This document shows positions 1 through 11,346 of a DNA stretch of 64,000 nucleotides, one piece after another. The position numbers and the translations under genes are program-made. This DNA comes from Pseudomonas sp. RSB 5.4 (GTDB taxonomy: Bacteria; Pseudomonadota; Gammaproteobacteria; Pseudomonadales; Pseudomonadaceae), in contig NZ_CP146986.1 in assembly GCF_037126175.1 (NCBI RefSeq), positions 4,101,001-4,165,000 of the forward strand. Reading direction: 5' to 3'. Within the stretch, counting starts at the first letter, position 1; each line of letters opens with the position of its first letter. The notes beneath the pieces are model-generated. The model did no database searches and was not told where the DNA came from. It worked only from the letters and a program-made list of their open reading frames with translations.

Positions 1-803
1 TTGACCTCGTTCGCGTCGGTCGCGGTGGCGGTCTGCATCGTGATGTCGAGGCAGGACACGTTGACCGTCGGCACGCGTACGGCTTTGGCCTGAATTCGCC
101 CGGCAAGTTCCGGCAGCAGGCGCTCGATGCCACGCGCCAGACCGGTGGACACCGGGATCACCGACTGGAACGCCGAACGGGTGCGGCGCAGGTCTTCGTG
201 GTGATAGGCGTCGATCACCGGCTGATCGTTCATCGCCGAGTGAATCGTGGTGATCGACACGTAATCCAGGCCGATCGCCTTGTCCAGCAAGCGCAGCAGC
301 GGCACACCGCAGTTGGTGGTGCAGGACGCGTTGGACACCAGCAGTTCGGCGCCGGTCAGGCAATCCTGATTGACGCCGTAGACGATGGTGGCATCGACAT
401 CCGCCTCGCTGGCCATCGGTTGCGAGAACAGCACGCGCGGCGCGCCGGCGTCGAGGAAACGCTGGCCATCTTCGCGGGTGTGGTAAGCGCCGGAGCATTC
501 GAGCACCAGGTCGACGCCCAGCGCCGCCCAGTCAATGCCTTCGGGGGTGGCACTGCGCAGGACCTTCACGCAGTCGCCATTAATATGCAGACAATCGCCT
601 TCTACTCGCACTTCGCCGGGAAAACGGCCGTGGGTGGAGTCGAAGCGTGTCAGGTATTCGATGCTGGCCATGTCCGCCAGATCGTTGATCGCGACAATTT
701 CAAACCCTGCCTTCGCCCCTCGCTCAAACAATGCACGCAAGACGCAACGACCAATCCGGCCGTAGCCGTTGAGTGCAACTTTGTAGGGACGCGGTTGAGG
801 CAT
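1..803 (-). CDS. epd: D-erythrose-4-phosphate dehydrogenase, 3' part cut by window edge
   Basis: This is a GAPDH-superfamily enzyme. Erythrose-4-phosphate dehydrogenase oxidises erythrose 4-phosphate to 4-phosphoerythronate, which feeds pyridoxal 5'-phosphate synthesis. About 267 residues are visible. The N-terminal Rossmann start reads VALNGYGRIGRCVLRAL, and the active-site Cys lies in NASCTTNCGVPLLRLLD. The DSTHGRFPGEVRVEGD stretch and the position next to tkt favour Epd over glycolytic GAPDH. The ATG at 803 begins MPQPRPYKVALNGYG. The stop codon lies outside the window. Transketolase, just upstream on the same strand, uses the same substrate (erythrose 4-phosphate), so joint expression is plausible although a REP doublet separates them. 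Confidence 0.93.
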   Translation of the reverse strand, partial: MPQPRPYKVALNGYGRIGRCVLRALFERGAKAGFEIVAINDLADMASIEYLTRFDSTHGRFPGEVRVEGDCLHINGDCVKVLRSATPEGIDWAALGVDLVLECSGAYHTREDGQRFLDAGAPRVLFSQPMASEADVDATIVYGVNQDCLTGAELLVSNASCTTNCGVPLLRLLDKAIGLDYVSITTIHSAMNDQPVIDAYHHEDLRRTRSAFQSVIPVSTGLARGIERLLPELAGRIQAKAVRVPTVNVSCLDITMQTATATDANEV

Positions 804-858
804 GGGGTTCTCGATTACCGTTTGAATCGGTTATTGCAGTGGTGTCTGAACCACCGAT

Positions 859-953
859 TTCGCGAGCAAGCCCGCTCCCACACTGGATCAGGGTTGTGAA
901 CACTGCTTGTGTCACACAACAAATCCCCCTGTGGGAGCGGGCTTGCTCGCGAA
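859..953. repeat. REP doublet (class A) between tkt and epd
   Basis: Two inverted copies of the Pseudomonas REP core (CGCGAGCAAGCCCGCTCCCAC and its complement) lie about 50 bases apart. Together they can form a large hairpin. It fills most of the tkt-epd gap and may attenuate read-through or protect the tkt mRNA 3' end. Confidence 0.9.
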
Positions 954-983
954 GGCGTCAGTCCAGACGACGCGACTTCTGGA

Positions 984-2981
984 TCAGTCTTCCAGCAGTT
1001 CTTCAGCCTGACCCAGGATGTTTTCCAGGGTGAAGCCGAACTCTTCGAACAGTGCCGAAGCCGGAGCCGATTCGCCGTAGGTGGTCATGCCGATCACGCG
1101 ACCTTCCAGACCCACGTACTTGAACCAGAAGTCGGCGTGAGCCGCTTCGATCGCGATACGGGCGCTGACCTGCAGCGGCAGAACCGATTGCTTGTAGCCA
1201 GCGTCCTGAGCGTCGAACACGCTGGTGCAAGGCATGGAAACCACGCGCACCTTGCGGCCCTGCTCGGTCAGCTTGTCGTAGGCCTGAACGGCCAGGCCGA
1301 CTTCCGAACCGGTGGAGATCAGGATCAGCTCAGGCTCGCCTGCGCAGTCCTTCAACACGTAGCCACCGCGGCTGATGTCGGCGATCTGGCCGGCATCGCG
1401 TTCCTGGTGCTGCAGGTTCTGACGCGAGAAGATCAGCGCCGATGGGCCGTCTTTACGTTCCAGAGCGTTTTTCCAGGCCACCGCCGATTCCACGGCGTCG
1501 GCTGGACGCCAGGTGTCGAGGTTCGGCGTGGTGCGCAGGCTGGTCAGTTGCTCGATCGGCTGGTGCGTCGGGCCGTCTTCGCCCAGACCGATGGAGTCGT
1601 GGGTGTAGACGTGAATCACACGCTTCTTCATCAGCGCCGACATGCGCACTGCGTTGCGCGCGTATTCCATGAACATCAGGAAGGTCGCGCCGTAAGGCAC
1701 CAGGCCGCCGTGCAGGGACACGCCGTTCATGATCGCGGTCATGCCGAATTCGCGCACGCCGTAGTACATGTAGTTGCCGCTGGCGTCTTCAGCGCTGACG
1801 CCTTTGCAACCTTTCCACAGAGTCAGGTTGGAACCGGCCAGGTCAGCCGAACCGCCGAGCAGTTCCGGCAGCAGCGGGCCGAACGCGTTCAGGGTGTTCT
1901 GGCTGGCTTTGCGGCTGGCGATGGTTTCGCCTTTGGCCGCCACTTCAGCGATGTAAGCCGAGGCTTTTTCAGCGAAGTCAGCCGGCAGTTCGCCGCTCAG
2001 ACGACGGATCAGCTCGTTGGCTTCGGTCGGGAACGCCGCGGAGTAGGCAGCGAAACGCTGATCCCACTCGGCTTCGGCGGCGCGACCTTTTTCCTTGGCA
2101 TCCCACTCGGCATAAATGTCGGCCGGGATTTCGAACGGGCCGTAGTTCCAGTTCAGCGCCTTGCGGGTCAGGGCGATTTCGGCGTCACCCAGTGGCGCGC
2201 CGTGGCAATCTTCCTTGCCCTGCTTGTTCGGCGAACCGAAACCGATGGTGGTCTTGCAGCAGATCAGGGTCGGCAGCGGGCTCTTGCGCGCGGTCTCGAT
2301 GGCGGTCTTGATCTCTTCCGGATCGTGACCGTCGACGTTGCGGATCACCTGCCAGTTGTAGGCTTCGAAACGCTTCGGGGTGTCGTCGGTGAACCAGCCC
2401 TCGACTTCGCCGTCGATGGAGATGCCGTTGTCATCATAGAAGGCGATCAGCTTGCCCAAGCCCAGCGTACCGGCCAGGGAAGCAACTTCGTGGGAAATGC
2501 CTTCCATCATGCAGCCATCACCGAGGAACACGTAGGTGTGGTGATCCACGATGTCGTGGCCAGGACGGTTGAACTGCGCGCCCAGAACCTTTTCTGCCAG
2601 GGCGAAGCCGACAGCGTTGGCCAGACCCTGACCCAGCGGGCCGGTGGTGGTCTCGACGCCCGGGGTGTAGCCGAATTCCGGGTGACCCGGGGTGCGGCTG
2701 TGCAGCTGACGGAACTGCTTGAGGTCGTCGATCGACAGGTCGTAACCGGTCAGGTGCAGCAGCGAGTAGATCAACATCGAGCCGTGGCCGTTGGACAGCA
2801 CGAAGCGGTCACGGTCGGCGAACGACGGGTTGCTCGGGTTGTGCTTGAGGTAGTCGCGCCAAAGTACTTCGGCGATATCTGCCATACCCATGGGGGCACC
2901 GGGATGGCCGCTGTTGGCTTTTTGCACGGCATCCATGCTGAGGGCACGAATGGCGTTGGCACGCTCACGACGGCTAGGCAT
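984..2981 (-). CDS. tkt: transketolase
   Basis: This thiamine-diphosphate enzyme of the non-oxidative pentose phosphate pathway moves two-carbon units between sugar phosphates. The protein is 665 residues, normal for a bacterial transketolase. The N-terminus reads [17 protein letters not shown], followed by the substrate region [13 protein letters not shown]. The diphosphate-binding motif [18 protein letters not shown] is present, as is the pyrimidine-domain stretch [11 protein letters not shown] and the Q-L-T-S-L-R region. I chose the ATG at 2981 because AGGAG lies eight bases upstream; a longer in-frame reading to 3029 lacks family similarity. The gene is divergent from the ArsR-methyltransferase gene across a 258-base gap and is followed by epd. 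Confidence 0.97.
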   Translation of the reverse strand: MPSRRERANAIRALSMDAVQKANSGHPGAPMGMADIAEVLWRDYLKHNPSNPSFADRDRFVLSNGHGSMLIYSLLHLTGYDLSIDDLKQFRQLHSRTPGHPEFGYTPGVETTTGPLGQGLANAVGFALAEKVLGAQFNRPGHDIVDHHTYVFLGDGCMMEGISHEVASLAGTLGLGKLIAFYDDNGISIDGEVEGWFTDDTPKRFEAYNWQVIRNVDGHDPEEIKTAIETARKSPLPTLICCKTTIGFGSPNKQGKEDCHGAPLGDAEIALTRKALNWNYGPFEIPADIYAEWDAKEKGRAAEAEWDQRFAAYSAAFPTEANELIRRLSGELPADFAEKASAYIAEVAAKGETIASRKASQNTLNAFGPLLPELLGGSADLAGSNLTLWKGCKGVSAEDASGNYMYYGVREFGMTAIMNGVSLHGGLVPYGATFLMFMEYARNAVRMSALMKKRVIHVYTHDSIGLGEDGPTHQPIEQLTSLRTTPNLDTWRPADAVESAVAWKNALERKDGPSALIFSRQNLQHQERDAGQIADISRGGYVLKDCAGEPELILISTGSEVGLAVQAYDKLTEQGRKVRVVSMPCTSVFDAQDAGYKQSVLPLQVSARIAIEAAHADFWFKYVGLEGRVIGMTTYGESAPASALFEEFGFTLENILGQAEELLED

Positions 2982-3173
2982 CGCTGATCTCCTGGGTGTG
3001 AATAATTGAAACGGAAAAAAGGAGGGCATTTTCCCTCACCGGAGCGCCTCGGGGCAATGACAGATAGTCATACGGAGGCGTTTTTCCCATGGTTAACAGT
3101 GGATTCGCCTGGTGAAACCTTTCCGCTGTTCGTTTGTAGAGTTAACCAGCCAGTGAGAAGTGCCATCTATCGT

Positions 3174-3199
3174 GCAATATCAAAACTTTTTGATATTGC
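3174..3199. promoter_or_regulatory. 26-bp palindrome, probable operator of the ArsR-methyltransferase gene
   Basis: The arms GCAATATCAAAA and TTTTGATATTGC are perfectly complementary around a two-base centre. The palindrome ends two bases before a good -35 candidate (TTGCGG, 3202-3207). That is followed after 17 bases by a -10 candidate (TAGACT, 3225-3230). The placement suits autoregulation by the downstream ArsR-type protein. ATATCAAA-type palindromes are, as I recall, associated with SahR regulators of SAM-cycle genes; that link is from memory. Confidence 0.75.
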
Positions 3200-3201
3200 C
3201 C

Positions 3202-3239
3202 TTGCGGCGATTTCCCGCCGTCACTAGACTGCTGGCCCT
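3202..3239 (+). promoter_or_regulatory. promoter of the ArsR-methyltransferase gene, apparently leaderless
   Basis: TTGCGG (3202-3207) and TAGACT (3225-3230) are 17 bases apart. The ATG begins only nine bases after the -10 hexamer, and no Shine-Dalgarno sequence lies in between (the intervening bases are GCTGGCCCT). If this promoter is used, the transcript would start at or within a few bases of the AUG. Confidence 0.5.
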
Positions 3240-4235
3240 ATGAACTTACGCGTGCCTTCCATTCGCCATGACGACTGCGACGAGCTGGCGGCCCTGTGCA
3301 AGGCCGGCGGCGACCCGCTGCGCCTGAATGTATTGCGCACGCTGGCCAACGACTCGTTCGGCGTACTGGAGCTGGCGCAGATTTTCGGCATCGGTCAGTC
3401 CGGCATGAGCCACCACCTCAAGGTGCTGGCCCAGGCCGACCTGGTGGCGACACGCCGAGAAGGCAACGCGATTTTCTATCGTCGCGCCCTGCCTCACACC
3501 GAATTGCTGGGCGGTAAACTGCACGCCGCATTGTTAGAAGAAGTCGACAACCTGACGCTGCCAGAGGACGTGCAAGCGCGTATCGCCCAGGTTCACGGGC
3601 AACGTGAAGCGGCCAGCCAGGAATTTTTCGCTCGGGTCGCAGAGAAATTTCGCGCTCAGCAAGACTTGATCGCAGGCCTGCCGCAGTACCGCGACAGCGT
3701 GCTGGCCCTGCTCGACAAATTGAACTTCAATGGTGCTGCCACGGCCATTGAAGTCGGCCCCGGCGATGGTGCTTTCCTGCCGGAACTGGCCCGTCGCTTC
3801 GGCACCGTAACCGCGCTGGACAACAGCCCGGCGATGCTCGAACTGGCGCGTCAGGTATGTGAACGTGAACGGCTGGCTAACGTCAGCCTGCAATTGGCCG
3901 ATGCATTGAATGGCTCCAGCCTTCAGGCCGATTGCGTGGTACTGAACATGGTGTTGCACCATTTCGCCGCGCCGGCCGAAGCGCTCAAGCACATGGCCGG
4001 CCTGCTGCAACCGGGCGGTAGCCTGCTCGTGACAGAGTTATGTAGCCACAACCAGAGTTGGGCCAGGGAGGCCTGCGGTGATCTGTGGTTGGGGTTTGAA
4101 CAGGACGATTTGGCCCGTTGGGCCACCGCTGCGGGACTCGTTCCCGGGGACAGCCTCTATGTAGGCTTACGTAATGGTTTCCAGATCCAGGTTCGCCACT
4201 TTCAGCGACCGGCTGGCGACACTCACCATCGGTAA
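3240..4235 (+). CDS. ArsR-family regulator fused to a SAM-dependent methyltransferase (SahR-like)
   Basis: This 331-residue protein has two domains. Residues about 12-95 are an ArsR winged helix-turn-helix (PLRLNVLRTLAND, then recognition helix GIGQSGMSHHLKVL at about 50-63). Residues about 140-320 are a class I methyltransferase with the SAM loop EVGPGDG at 161-167 and a motif IV-like VVLNMVLHHFAAPAEAL. It lies 18 bases before metK, so it is probably co-transcribed with it, and a 26-bp palindrome sits at its promoter. ArsR-type regulators of this kind near SAM-cycle genes have been called SahR in proteobacteria. I infer that it represses metK and itself in response to SAH or SAM. The methyltransferase fold may serve as ligand sensor rather than enzyme. 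Confidence 0.85.
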   Translation: MNLRVPSIRHDDCDELAALCKAGGDPLRLNVLRTLANDSFGVLELAQIFGIGQSGMSHHLKVLAQADLVATRREGNAIFYRRALPHTELLGGKLHAALLEEVDNLTLPEDVQARIAQVHGQREAASQEFFARVAEKFRAQQDLIAGLPQYRDSVLALLDKLNFNGAATAIEVGPGDGAFLPELARRFGTVTALDNSPAMLELARQVCERERLANVSLQLADALNGSSLQADCVVLNMVLHHFAAPAEALKHMAGLLQPGGSLLVTELCSHNQSWAREACGDLWLGFEQDDLARWATAAGLVPGDSLYVGLRNGFQIQVRHFQRPAGDTHHR

Positions 4236-4253
4236 ATTCAGGAAAACATCGAG

Positions 4254-5444
<1,191 letters not shown>

Positions 5445-5461
5445 GCCCTCCCCGGCTGCAC

Positions 5462-5499
5462 AAAAAGCCCCGCACGGTTCGCGCCGTGCGGGGCTTTTT
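5462..5499 (+). terminator. intrinsic terminator after metK
   Basis: Arms AAAAAGCCCCGCACGG and CCGTGCGGGGCTTTTT form a perfect 16-bp stem with a six-base loop and flanking A and T runs. It begins 17 bases after the metK stop and could work in both directions. Confidence 0.93.
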
Positions 5500-5536
5500 C
5501 ATGCCTGAAAAACCATTCCAATATCAATCAAGAACC

Positions 5537-5567
5537 CTGTGGGAGCGGGCTTGCCCGCGAAGAGGCC
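5537..5567. repeat. single REP (class A variant)
   Basis: One REP unit, CTGTGGGAGCGGGCTTGCCC followed by GCGAAGAGGCC, lies between metK and ligB. Here the usual TCGCG step of the core reads CCGCG. There is no inverted partner nearby. Confidence 0.8.
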
Positions 5568-5664
5568 AGTCCCGGCAACCCGAGTTTGAGCATGGAAACA
5601 CCATGCAAAACACCCACCCGGTGCCTCTCTGAATCCTCGCCTAGCCTTAAAGCATTGCCCCTGA

Positions 5665-7356
<1,692 letters not shown>

Positions 7357-7451
7357 TCACGCAATCCCCCGGCAGCCGGGAACCCAAGGGCCATCAGACG
7401 CTCAAACAGCGCAGTGCCCCCGACCCGACTGCCTTTGCACATGGAGCTTTT

Positions 7452-7847
7452 ATGAAATTTCTTGCACCGCTCGCCTTGCTGACTCTCTGTGGCGTCCTGG
7501 CCGCGCCTGTAATGGCCGACGAAGATGCACCGGGCCTGACCGGTTGCGCCGCCAAGAAGCAGGGCATCATCAATCAGCTCGAACAGGCCAAGTCCCGGGG
7601 CAACACCGATCAGCAGGCTGGCCTGCAAACCGCCCTGGATGAAGTGACGAAGAATTGCACTGACGCCGGTCTGAAGAAAGAACGCGAAAACAAGGTGCTG
7701 GAAGCCAAGCACGAAGTCAGCAAGCGCCAGGCTGATCTCGACAAGGCCATGAAGAAAGGCGATCCGGAGAAGATCGACAAGCGCAAGAACAAGCTCGCCG
7801 AGTCGCGCAAAGAACTGCAGGACGCGCTGGACCAGATCGACAAGTAA
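7452..7847 (+). CDS. DUF1090 family periplasmic protein
   Basis: This is a 131-residue exported protein of unknown function in the DUF1090 (YqjC-like) family. A signal peptide is clear: MKFLAPLALLTLCGVLAAPVMA, with cleavage before DEDAP. The mature part has two cysteines (LTGCAAKKQ and TKNCTDAG) that could form a disulfide. A long charged coiled-coil-like helix follows (KHEVSKRQADLDKAMKKGD). The gene lies 95 bases after ligB; GGAGC precedes the ATG. Regulation is not visible. Confidence 0.85.
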   Translation: MKFLAPLALLTLCGVLAAPVMADEDAPGLTGCAAKKQGIINQLEQAKSRGNTDQQAGLQTALDEVTKNCTDAGLKKERENKVLEAKHEVSKRQADLDKAMKKGDPEKIDKRKNKLAESRKELQDALDQIDK

Positions 7848-7867
7848 CCCGTGTTGAGGGCGATGTC

Positions 7868-8003
7868 CTGTGGCGAGGGAGCTTGCTCCCGCTCGGCGGC
7901 GCAGCCGTCGTAAACCCATTAATCGAGTTGAGTCTGTTACAGCGCGGTTGAATGGGGTTGGGGCCGCTTCGCGACCCAGCGGGAGCAAGCTCCCTCGCCA
8001 CAG
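7868..8003. repeat. inverted repeat element (class B, TGTGGCGAGGGAGCTTGCTC)
   Basis: The end sequence TGTGGCGAGGGAGCTTGCTC occurs here in inverted orientation at both ends of a 136-base element. The interior carries GC-rich GCCGCTTCGCGACC-type sequence. The same element recurs at 46484 and 50578. It sits between two convergent genes. Confidence 0.85.
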
Positions 8004-8031
8004 TCTTCAGTCGTCCGGCAGCCTCAGACAA

Positions 8032-8481
8032 TCAATGATCCCGAAACTCTTTATGGCAAGCGCTGCAGGCATCTTCAACCTTCTGCACCGCCGGCCCGAG
8101 GTTACTGGCCTTGTACGGCTGAACCTTGCTGGCAGTCACCAGCTCACCGGTGGCCGCTTCAAGGTTGCGGGCCAGTTCCTGAAAGCGTGCCTGACGCGAC
8201 CAGACATCGTCCTTGGCGCTGGTGTGATCTTCTTCACGCACCTGCGGGAAATGCTTCCACGGCTCATGGGACAGCGCGTCGAGCTTCACTGCACCCTCGG
8301 TGAATTTCGGCCCGTCGAACGGAATGCGTCCGCGCAACATGCCGCCCAGGTCTTCGCCGGTCTTGAGCATCTGCTTGAAGATCGCCTTGCGTTGCCCCAG
8401 CGGAGAATTCGGATCGACACCGCCACAGGCGGACAAGGTCAGACAGGCCAGCAATACAACAGAAATTCTTTTAAGAGTCAT
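8032..8481 (-). CDS. cytochrome c' family lipoprotein
   Basis: This 149-residue haem protein carries one c-type haem motif near its C-terminus (CSACHKEF), the arrangement found in the four-helix cytochrome c' family. The N-terminus is a lipoprotein signal, with lipobox LSAC at residues 16-19 before GGVDPNS, so the protein is probably anchored to a membrane on the periplasmic side. In related proteins cytochrome c' binds NO or acts in electron transfer; the exact role here is unknown. The start ATG at 8481 gives the lipoprotein signal. It is divergent from mltA. Confidence 0.85.
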   Translation of the reverse strand: MTLKRISVVLLACLTLSACGGVDPNSPLGQRKAIFKQMLKTGEDLGGMLRGRIPFDGPKFTEGAVKLDALSHEPWKHFPQVREEDHTSAKDDVWSRQARFQELARNLEAATGELVTASKVQPYKASNLGPAVQKVEDACSACHKEFRDH

Positions 8482-8609
8482 GGTGGCTTCAAGTCACGGA
8501 ATTCGGCGGCCAGTATCCTCGCGTCGCCGACAAACACCAATAGCCCTATTAAAAATACGGGTTGCCCGAGCGCATGGAGCACTTGGGCGACCGGCACAGG
8601 AATCACTCC

Positions 8610-9794
8610 ATGAACAGCCGTTTCAAGGCCTGGCGTCACCCACTGATCGCAACCCTGCCGCTGCTGGCAATCCTTGCCGGCTGTACGGGCGGCGACAATG
8701 CCAAACCGAAAACCCACGCCTTGGCCACTTATTCCAGTGCCACCTGGGAAGCCCTGCCGGCGGTGTCCGACAGCGATCTGGTGGCCGGTTTCGGCTCGTG
8801 GCGCAGCGCCTGCACCCGACTCAAGGCTGACCCGATCTGGGGCGGCACCTGCGCCGCAGCCGCCAACGTGCCGCAGAGCGCCAACGAGATCCGCGCGTTC
8901 CTCAAGCAGAACCTCGATGTGTTCGGCCTGCGCGCCGAGCATGACAACCCCAACGGTCTGATCACCGGTTACTACGAACCGGTCTACCCCGGCAGCCTGA
9001 CGCCCACCGACGTAGCCAACGTGCCGGTGTATGGCGTGCCGGAAGACATGATCATCGTCTCGCTGGACAGTATTTATCCGGAACTCAAGGGCAAGCGCTT
9101 GCGCGGCCGCCTTGAAGGTCGGGTGCTCAAGCCTTACGACGACGCGGCGACCATTGAATCCAAAGGCGTAAAAGCACCGGTGGTGGCGTACCTCACCGAC
9201 CCGATGAACCTGCAGTTTTTGCAGATCCAGGGCTCGGGGCGGATTCAGACGCCGGATGGCAAGCAACTGCGCATCGCCTACGCCGACCAGAACGGCCACC
9301 CGTACCGACCGATCGGCCGCTGGCTGGTGGAGCAGGGCGAGTTGAAGAAAGAAGACGTGACCATGAGCGCGATCAGCAACTGGGCCAAGGCCAACCCGTC
9401 GCGCATCCCGGAGCTGCTGGGCAGCAACCCGAGCTACGTGTTCTTCACCCGTAACCCGGACAGCAACGAAGGCCCGCGCGGTTCGCTCAATGTGCCGCTG
9501 ACCGCCGGCTACAGCGCAGCGGTGGATCGCAAAGTGATTCCGCTGGGCAGCCTGCTGTGGCTGTCGACCACCCGCCCGGATGGCACCGCTTTGGTTCGCC
9601 CGGTCGCGGCGCAGGACACAGGCGGCGCGATTGCCGGCGAGGTGCGCGCGGACCTGTTCTGGGGCACGGGCGACGCCGCCGGGCAGTTAGCCGGGGACAT
9701 GAAGCAGCAGGGGCAGATCTGGATGCTCTGGCCTAAAGGTGCGGCGTTGCCGCAAGTGCCCCAGGTCGCCGATACGGTTAAGGACAAACCTTAA
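8610..9794 (+). CDS. mltA: membrane-bound lytic murein transglycosylase A
   Basis: This outer-membrane lipoprotein cleaves the glycan strands of peptidoglycan with formation of 1,6-anhydromuramic acid. The protein has 394 residues from the ATG at 8610, which AGGA precedes. The lipobox is LAGC (TLPLLAILAGCTGG). MltA signatures include NPNGLITGYYEPVYPGS and FLQIQGSGRIQ. The C-terminal 3D domain ends with the catalytic-Asp region VAAQDTGGAIAGEVRADLFWG. A 16-codon longer reading exists, but it would bury the lipoprotein signal, so I rejected it. Confidence 0.95.
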   Translation: MNSRFKAWRHPLIATLPLLAILAGCTGGDNAKPKTHALATYSSATWEALPAVSDSDLVAGFGSWRSACTRLKADPIWGGTCAAAANVPQSANEIRAFLKQNLDVFGLRAEHDNPNGLITGYYEPVYPGSLTPTDVANVPVYGVPEDMIIVSLDSIYPELKGKRLRGRLEGRVLKPYDDAATIESKGVKAPVVAYLTDPMNLQFLQIQGSGRIQTPDGKQLRIAYADQNGHPYRPIGRWLVEQGELKKEDVTMSAISNWAKANPSRIPELLGSNPSYVFFTRNPDSNEGPRGSLNVPLTAGYSAAVDRKVIPLGSLLWLSTTRPDGTALVRPVAAQDTGGAIAGEVRADLFWGTGDAAGQLAGDMKQQGQIWMLWPKGAALPQVPQVADTVKDKP

Positions 9795-9818
9795 GCACCT
9801 CGGTGCCTGAGCTATCGC

Positions 9819-9916
9819 CTTCGCGGGCAAGCCCGCTCCCACAGGGTTCTTTGGTGTACACAGGATTTTTGCTCGCCATTGATACCTGTGGGAGCGGGCT
9901 TGCTCGCGAAGAGGCC
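9819..9916. repeat. REP doublet (class A) after mltA
   Basis: Inverted REP cores flank about 55 bases. The left copy has the GCGGGCAAGCC variant and the right copy is canonical. The element lies between two convergent genes. Confidence 0.88.
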
Positions 9917-9934
9917 GGCAGCAACACCCGAGAT

Positions 9935-10318
9935 TCAGACCGATACAAAGAAGAACGCAGCAATCAGCCCCATCCCGACAAACCACACCAGCGACCGCAG
10001 AATCGCCCAGTCCGCCAGGTAGCAGATGATGTACAGCAGGCGACTGGTGATGAACATCACCGCCAGCACATTCACCGTTACCAACTGCGCCGTGCCCACC
10101 AGATGCGCAACGATCACCGCTGCCGCAAACGCCGGCATCACCTCGAAACTGTTCAACTGCGCCGCATGCGCCCGTCGGGCCACGCCGTTCAGACTTTCGA
10201 GAAAGTCCCGGGGATCATGGTTGTCCTGAAGCCTGAAACCGCCGCTGGCCTTGGCCACGATCGTGCACACATACGGCAGGAAAATCGCGATCAATACGCA
10301 CCACAGAGCCACCGTCAT
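9935..10318 (-). CDS. MAPEG family membrane protein
   Basis: This 127-residue integral membrane protein has about four hydrophobic segments. It contains the RRAHAAQLNSFEVMPAFAAAV stretch typical of the MAPEG superfamily (membrane-associated proteins in eicosanoid and glutathione metabolism). Bacterial members are mostly of unknown substrate. The start is the ATG at 10318. The gene lies 39 bases downstream of the EamA permease gene on the same strand, so the two may be co-transcribed. Confidence 0.82.
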   Translation of the reverse strand: MTVALWCVLIAIFLPYVCTIVAKASGGFRLQDNHDPRDFLESLNGVARRAHAAQLNSFEVMPAFAAAVIVAHLVGTAQLVTVNVLAVMFITSRLLYIICYLADWAILRSLVWFVGMGLIAAFFFVSV

Positions 10319-10357
10319 AAAGCCGTCCTTCTTCGAGTGATAGAGAATTGCGGGCGG

Positions 10358-11191
10358 TCAGAACTTCATCACCAGCATGCCGATCAGCACCAGCCCACAG
10401 GCTAAGAGCCGCGGCTTGCCGAAAGGTTCTTTCAGGTAGCGCATGCCGAACAGCACCACCAGAATCACGCTGATCTCGCGCAACGCCGCCGCTTCGGCAA
10501 TCGAGCCCAACTGCATCGCCCACAGCACCAGAGCGTAGCTGAACAACACGCAGAACCCGACCGCGAGGCCCAGCTTCCATTGTTCACGCCAGAACACCAT
10601 AAATGCCGGGCGTTTGGCGACCCAGGCCAGCAACGGAAACGGCCAGGCGCTGAGCAACGTGACCCAGACCAGGTAATCCAGTGGATGCGACCAGCGCCGC
10701 AAAGCCTGGCCATCGATGTAGGTGTAGCAGCCGATGCACAGCCCGATCAGCGCCACCACCGGCAGCATTGACCACGGCAGATGTTTGCCGCCGCCGCCCT
10801 GCCAGAGCAGGCAGGCCATGCCCAGCGGAATCAGCATGATCCCGAAGATCTGCTGCGCGGTAAGCACTTCGCCGGCGAAGATCAGGGTCAGTGCCAGCAC
10901 CACCAGCGGCGACAAGCCGCGCATCAGCGGATAGACCAACCCGAGGTCGCCGACCCGATAGGCTTGAATCAGTAGATAGCGATACAGCAGCTCGAACGCC
11001 GCCGAAGCCAGAATCCACGGCCAGATGTCCGCCGGCGGCAGGCTGATGAATGGAAATGCGAGGGCGACAAACAGCAGCGCCACCGTGTCCATGCACGCCA
11101 CTACCAGCAGCCGTTCGGCGCTGAACTTGATCAGGGTATTCCACGTCGCATGCAACAGCGCCGCCATCAACACCAGAACTGTCGCCAGCAC
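10358..11191 (-). CDS. EamA/DMT family transporter
   Basis: This inner-membrane permease has 277 residues and about ten predicted transmembrane helices in two repeats, as in the drug/metabolite transporter superfamily. It starts with LMAALLHATWNTLIKFSAER, the typical first EamA helix, and ends with FGKPRLLACGLVLIGMLVMKF. The substrate cannot be told from sequence. I place the start at a GTG (11191) because AAGGAG lies seven bases before it; the region upstream is not membrane-like. It is divergent from the antiporter gene. Confidence 0.82.
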   Translation of the reverse strand: MLATVLVLMAALLHATWNTLIKFSAERLLVVACMDTVALLFVALAFPFISLPPADIWPWILASAAFELLYRYLLIQAYRVGDLGLVYPLMRGLSPLVVLALTLIFAGEVLTAQQIFGIMLIPLGMACLLWQGGGGKHLPWSMLPVVALIGLCIGCYTYIDGQALRRWSHPLDYLVWVTLLSAWPFPLLAWVAKRPAFMVFWREQWKLGLAVGFCVLFSYALVLWAMQLGSIAEAAALREISVILVVLFGMRYLKEPFGKPRLLACGLVLIGMLVMKF

Positions 11192-11346
11192 GTTCCACTC
11201 CTTGATTTTTATTGTTGACCCTACACCAATGTGCGCGGCCGACCAACCGAGGGGACATAGTTGTGTCCCCACCCCGAATCAGCCCATCCAACCTTTGCGC
11301 CGAAGAATCGGGGCGCTGTCTTTCCCCCCCATCCAAAGGAGCCCGG

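Noticed and set aside
1..803. Glycolytic GAPDH
   Set aside because: The Epd-type N-terminal sequence and the neighbouring tkt favour erythrose-4-phosphate dehydrogenase.
909..2987. Open frame of 692 codons antisense to tkt
   Set aside because: It is fully opposite transketolase, and its composition follows from tkt codon use.
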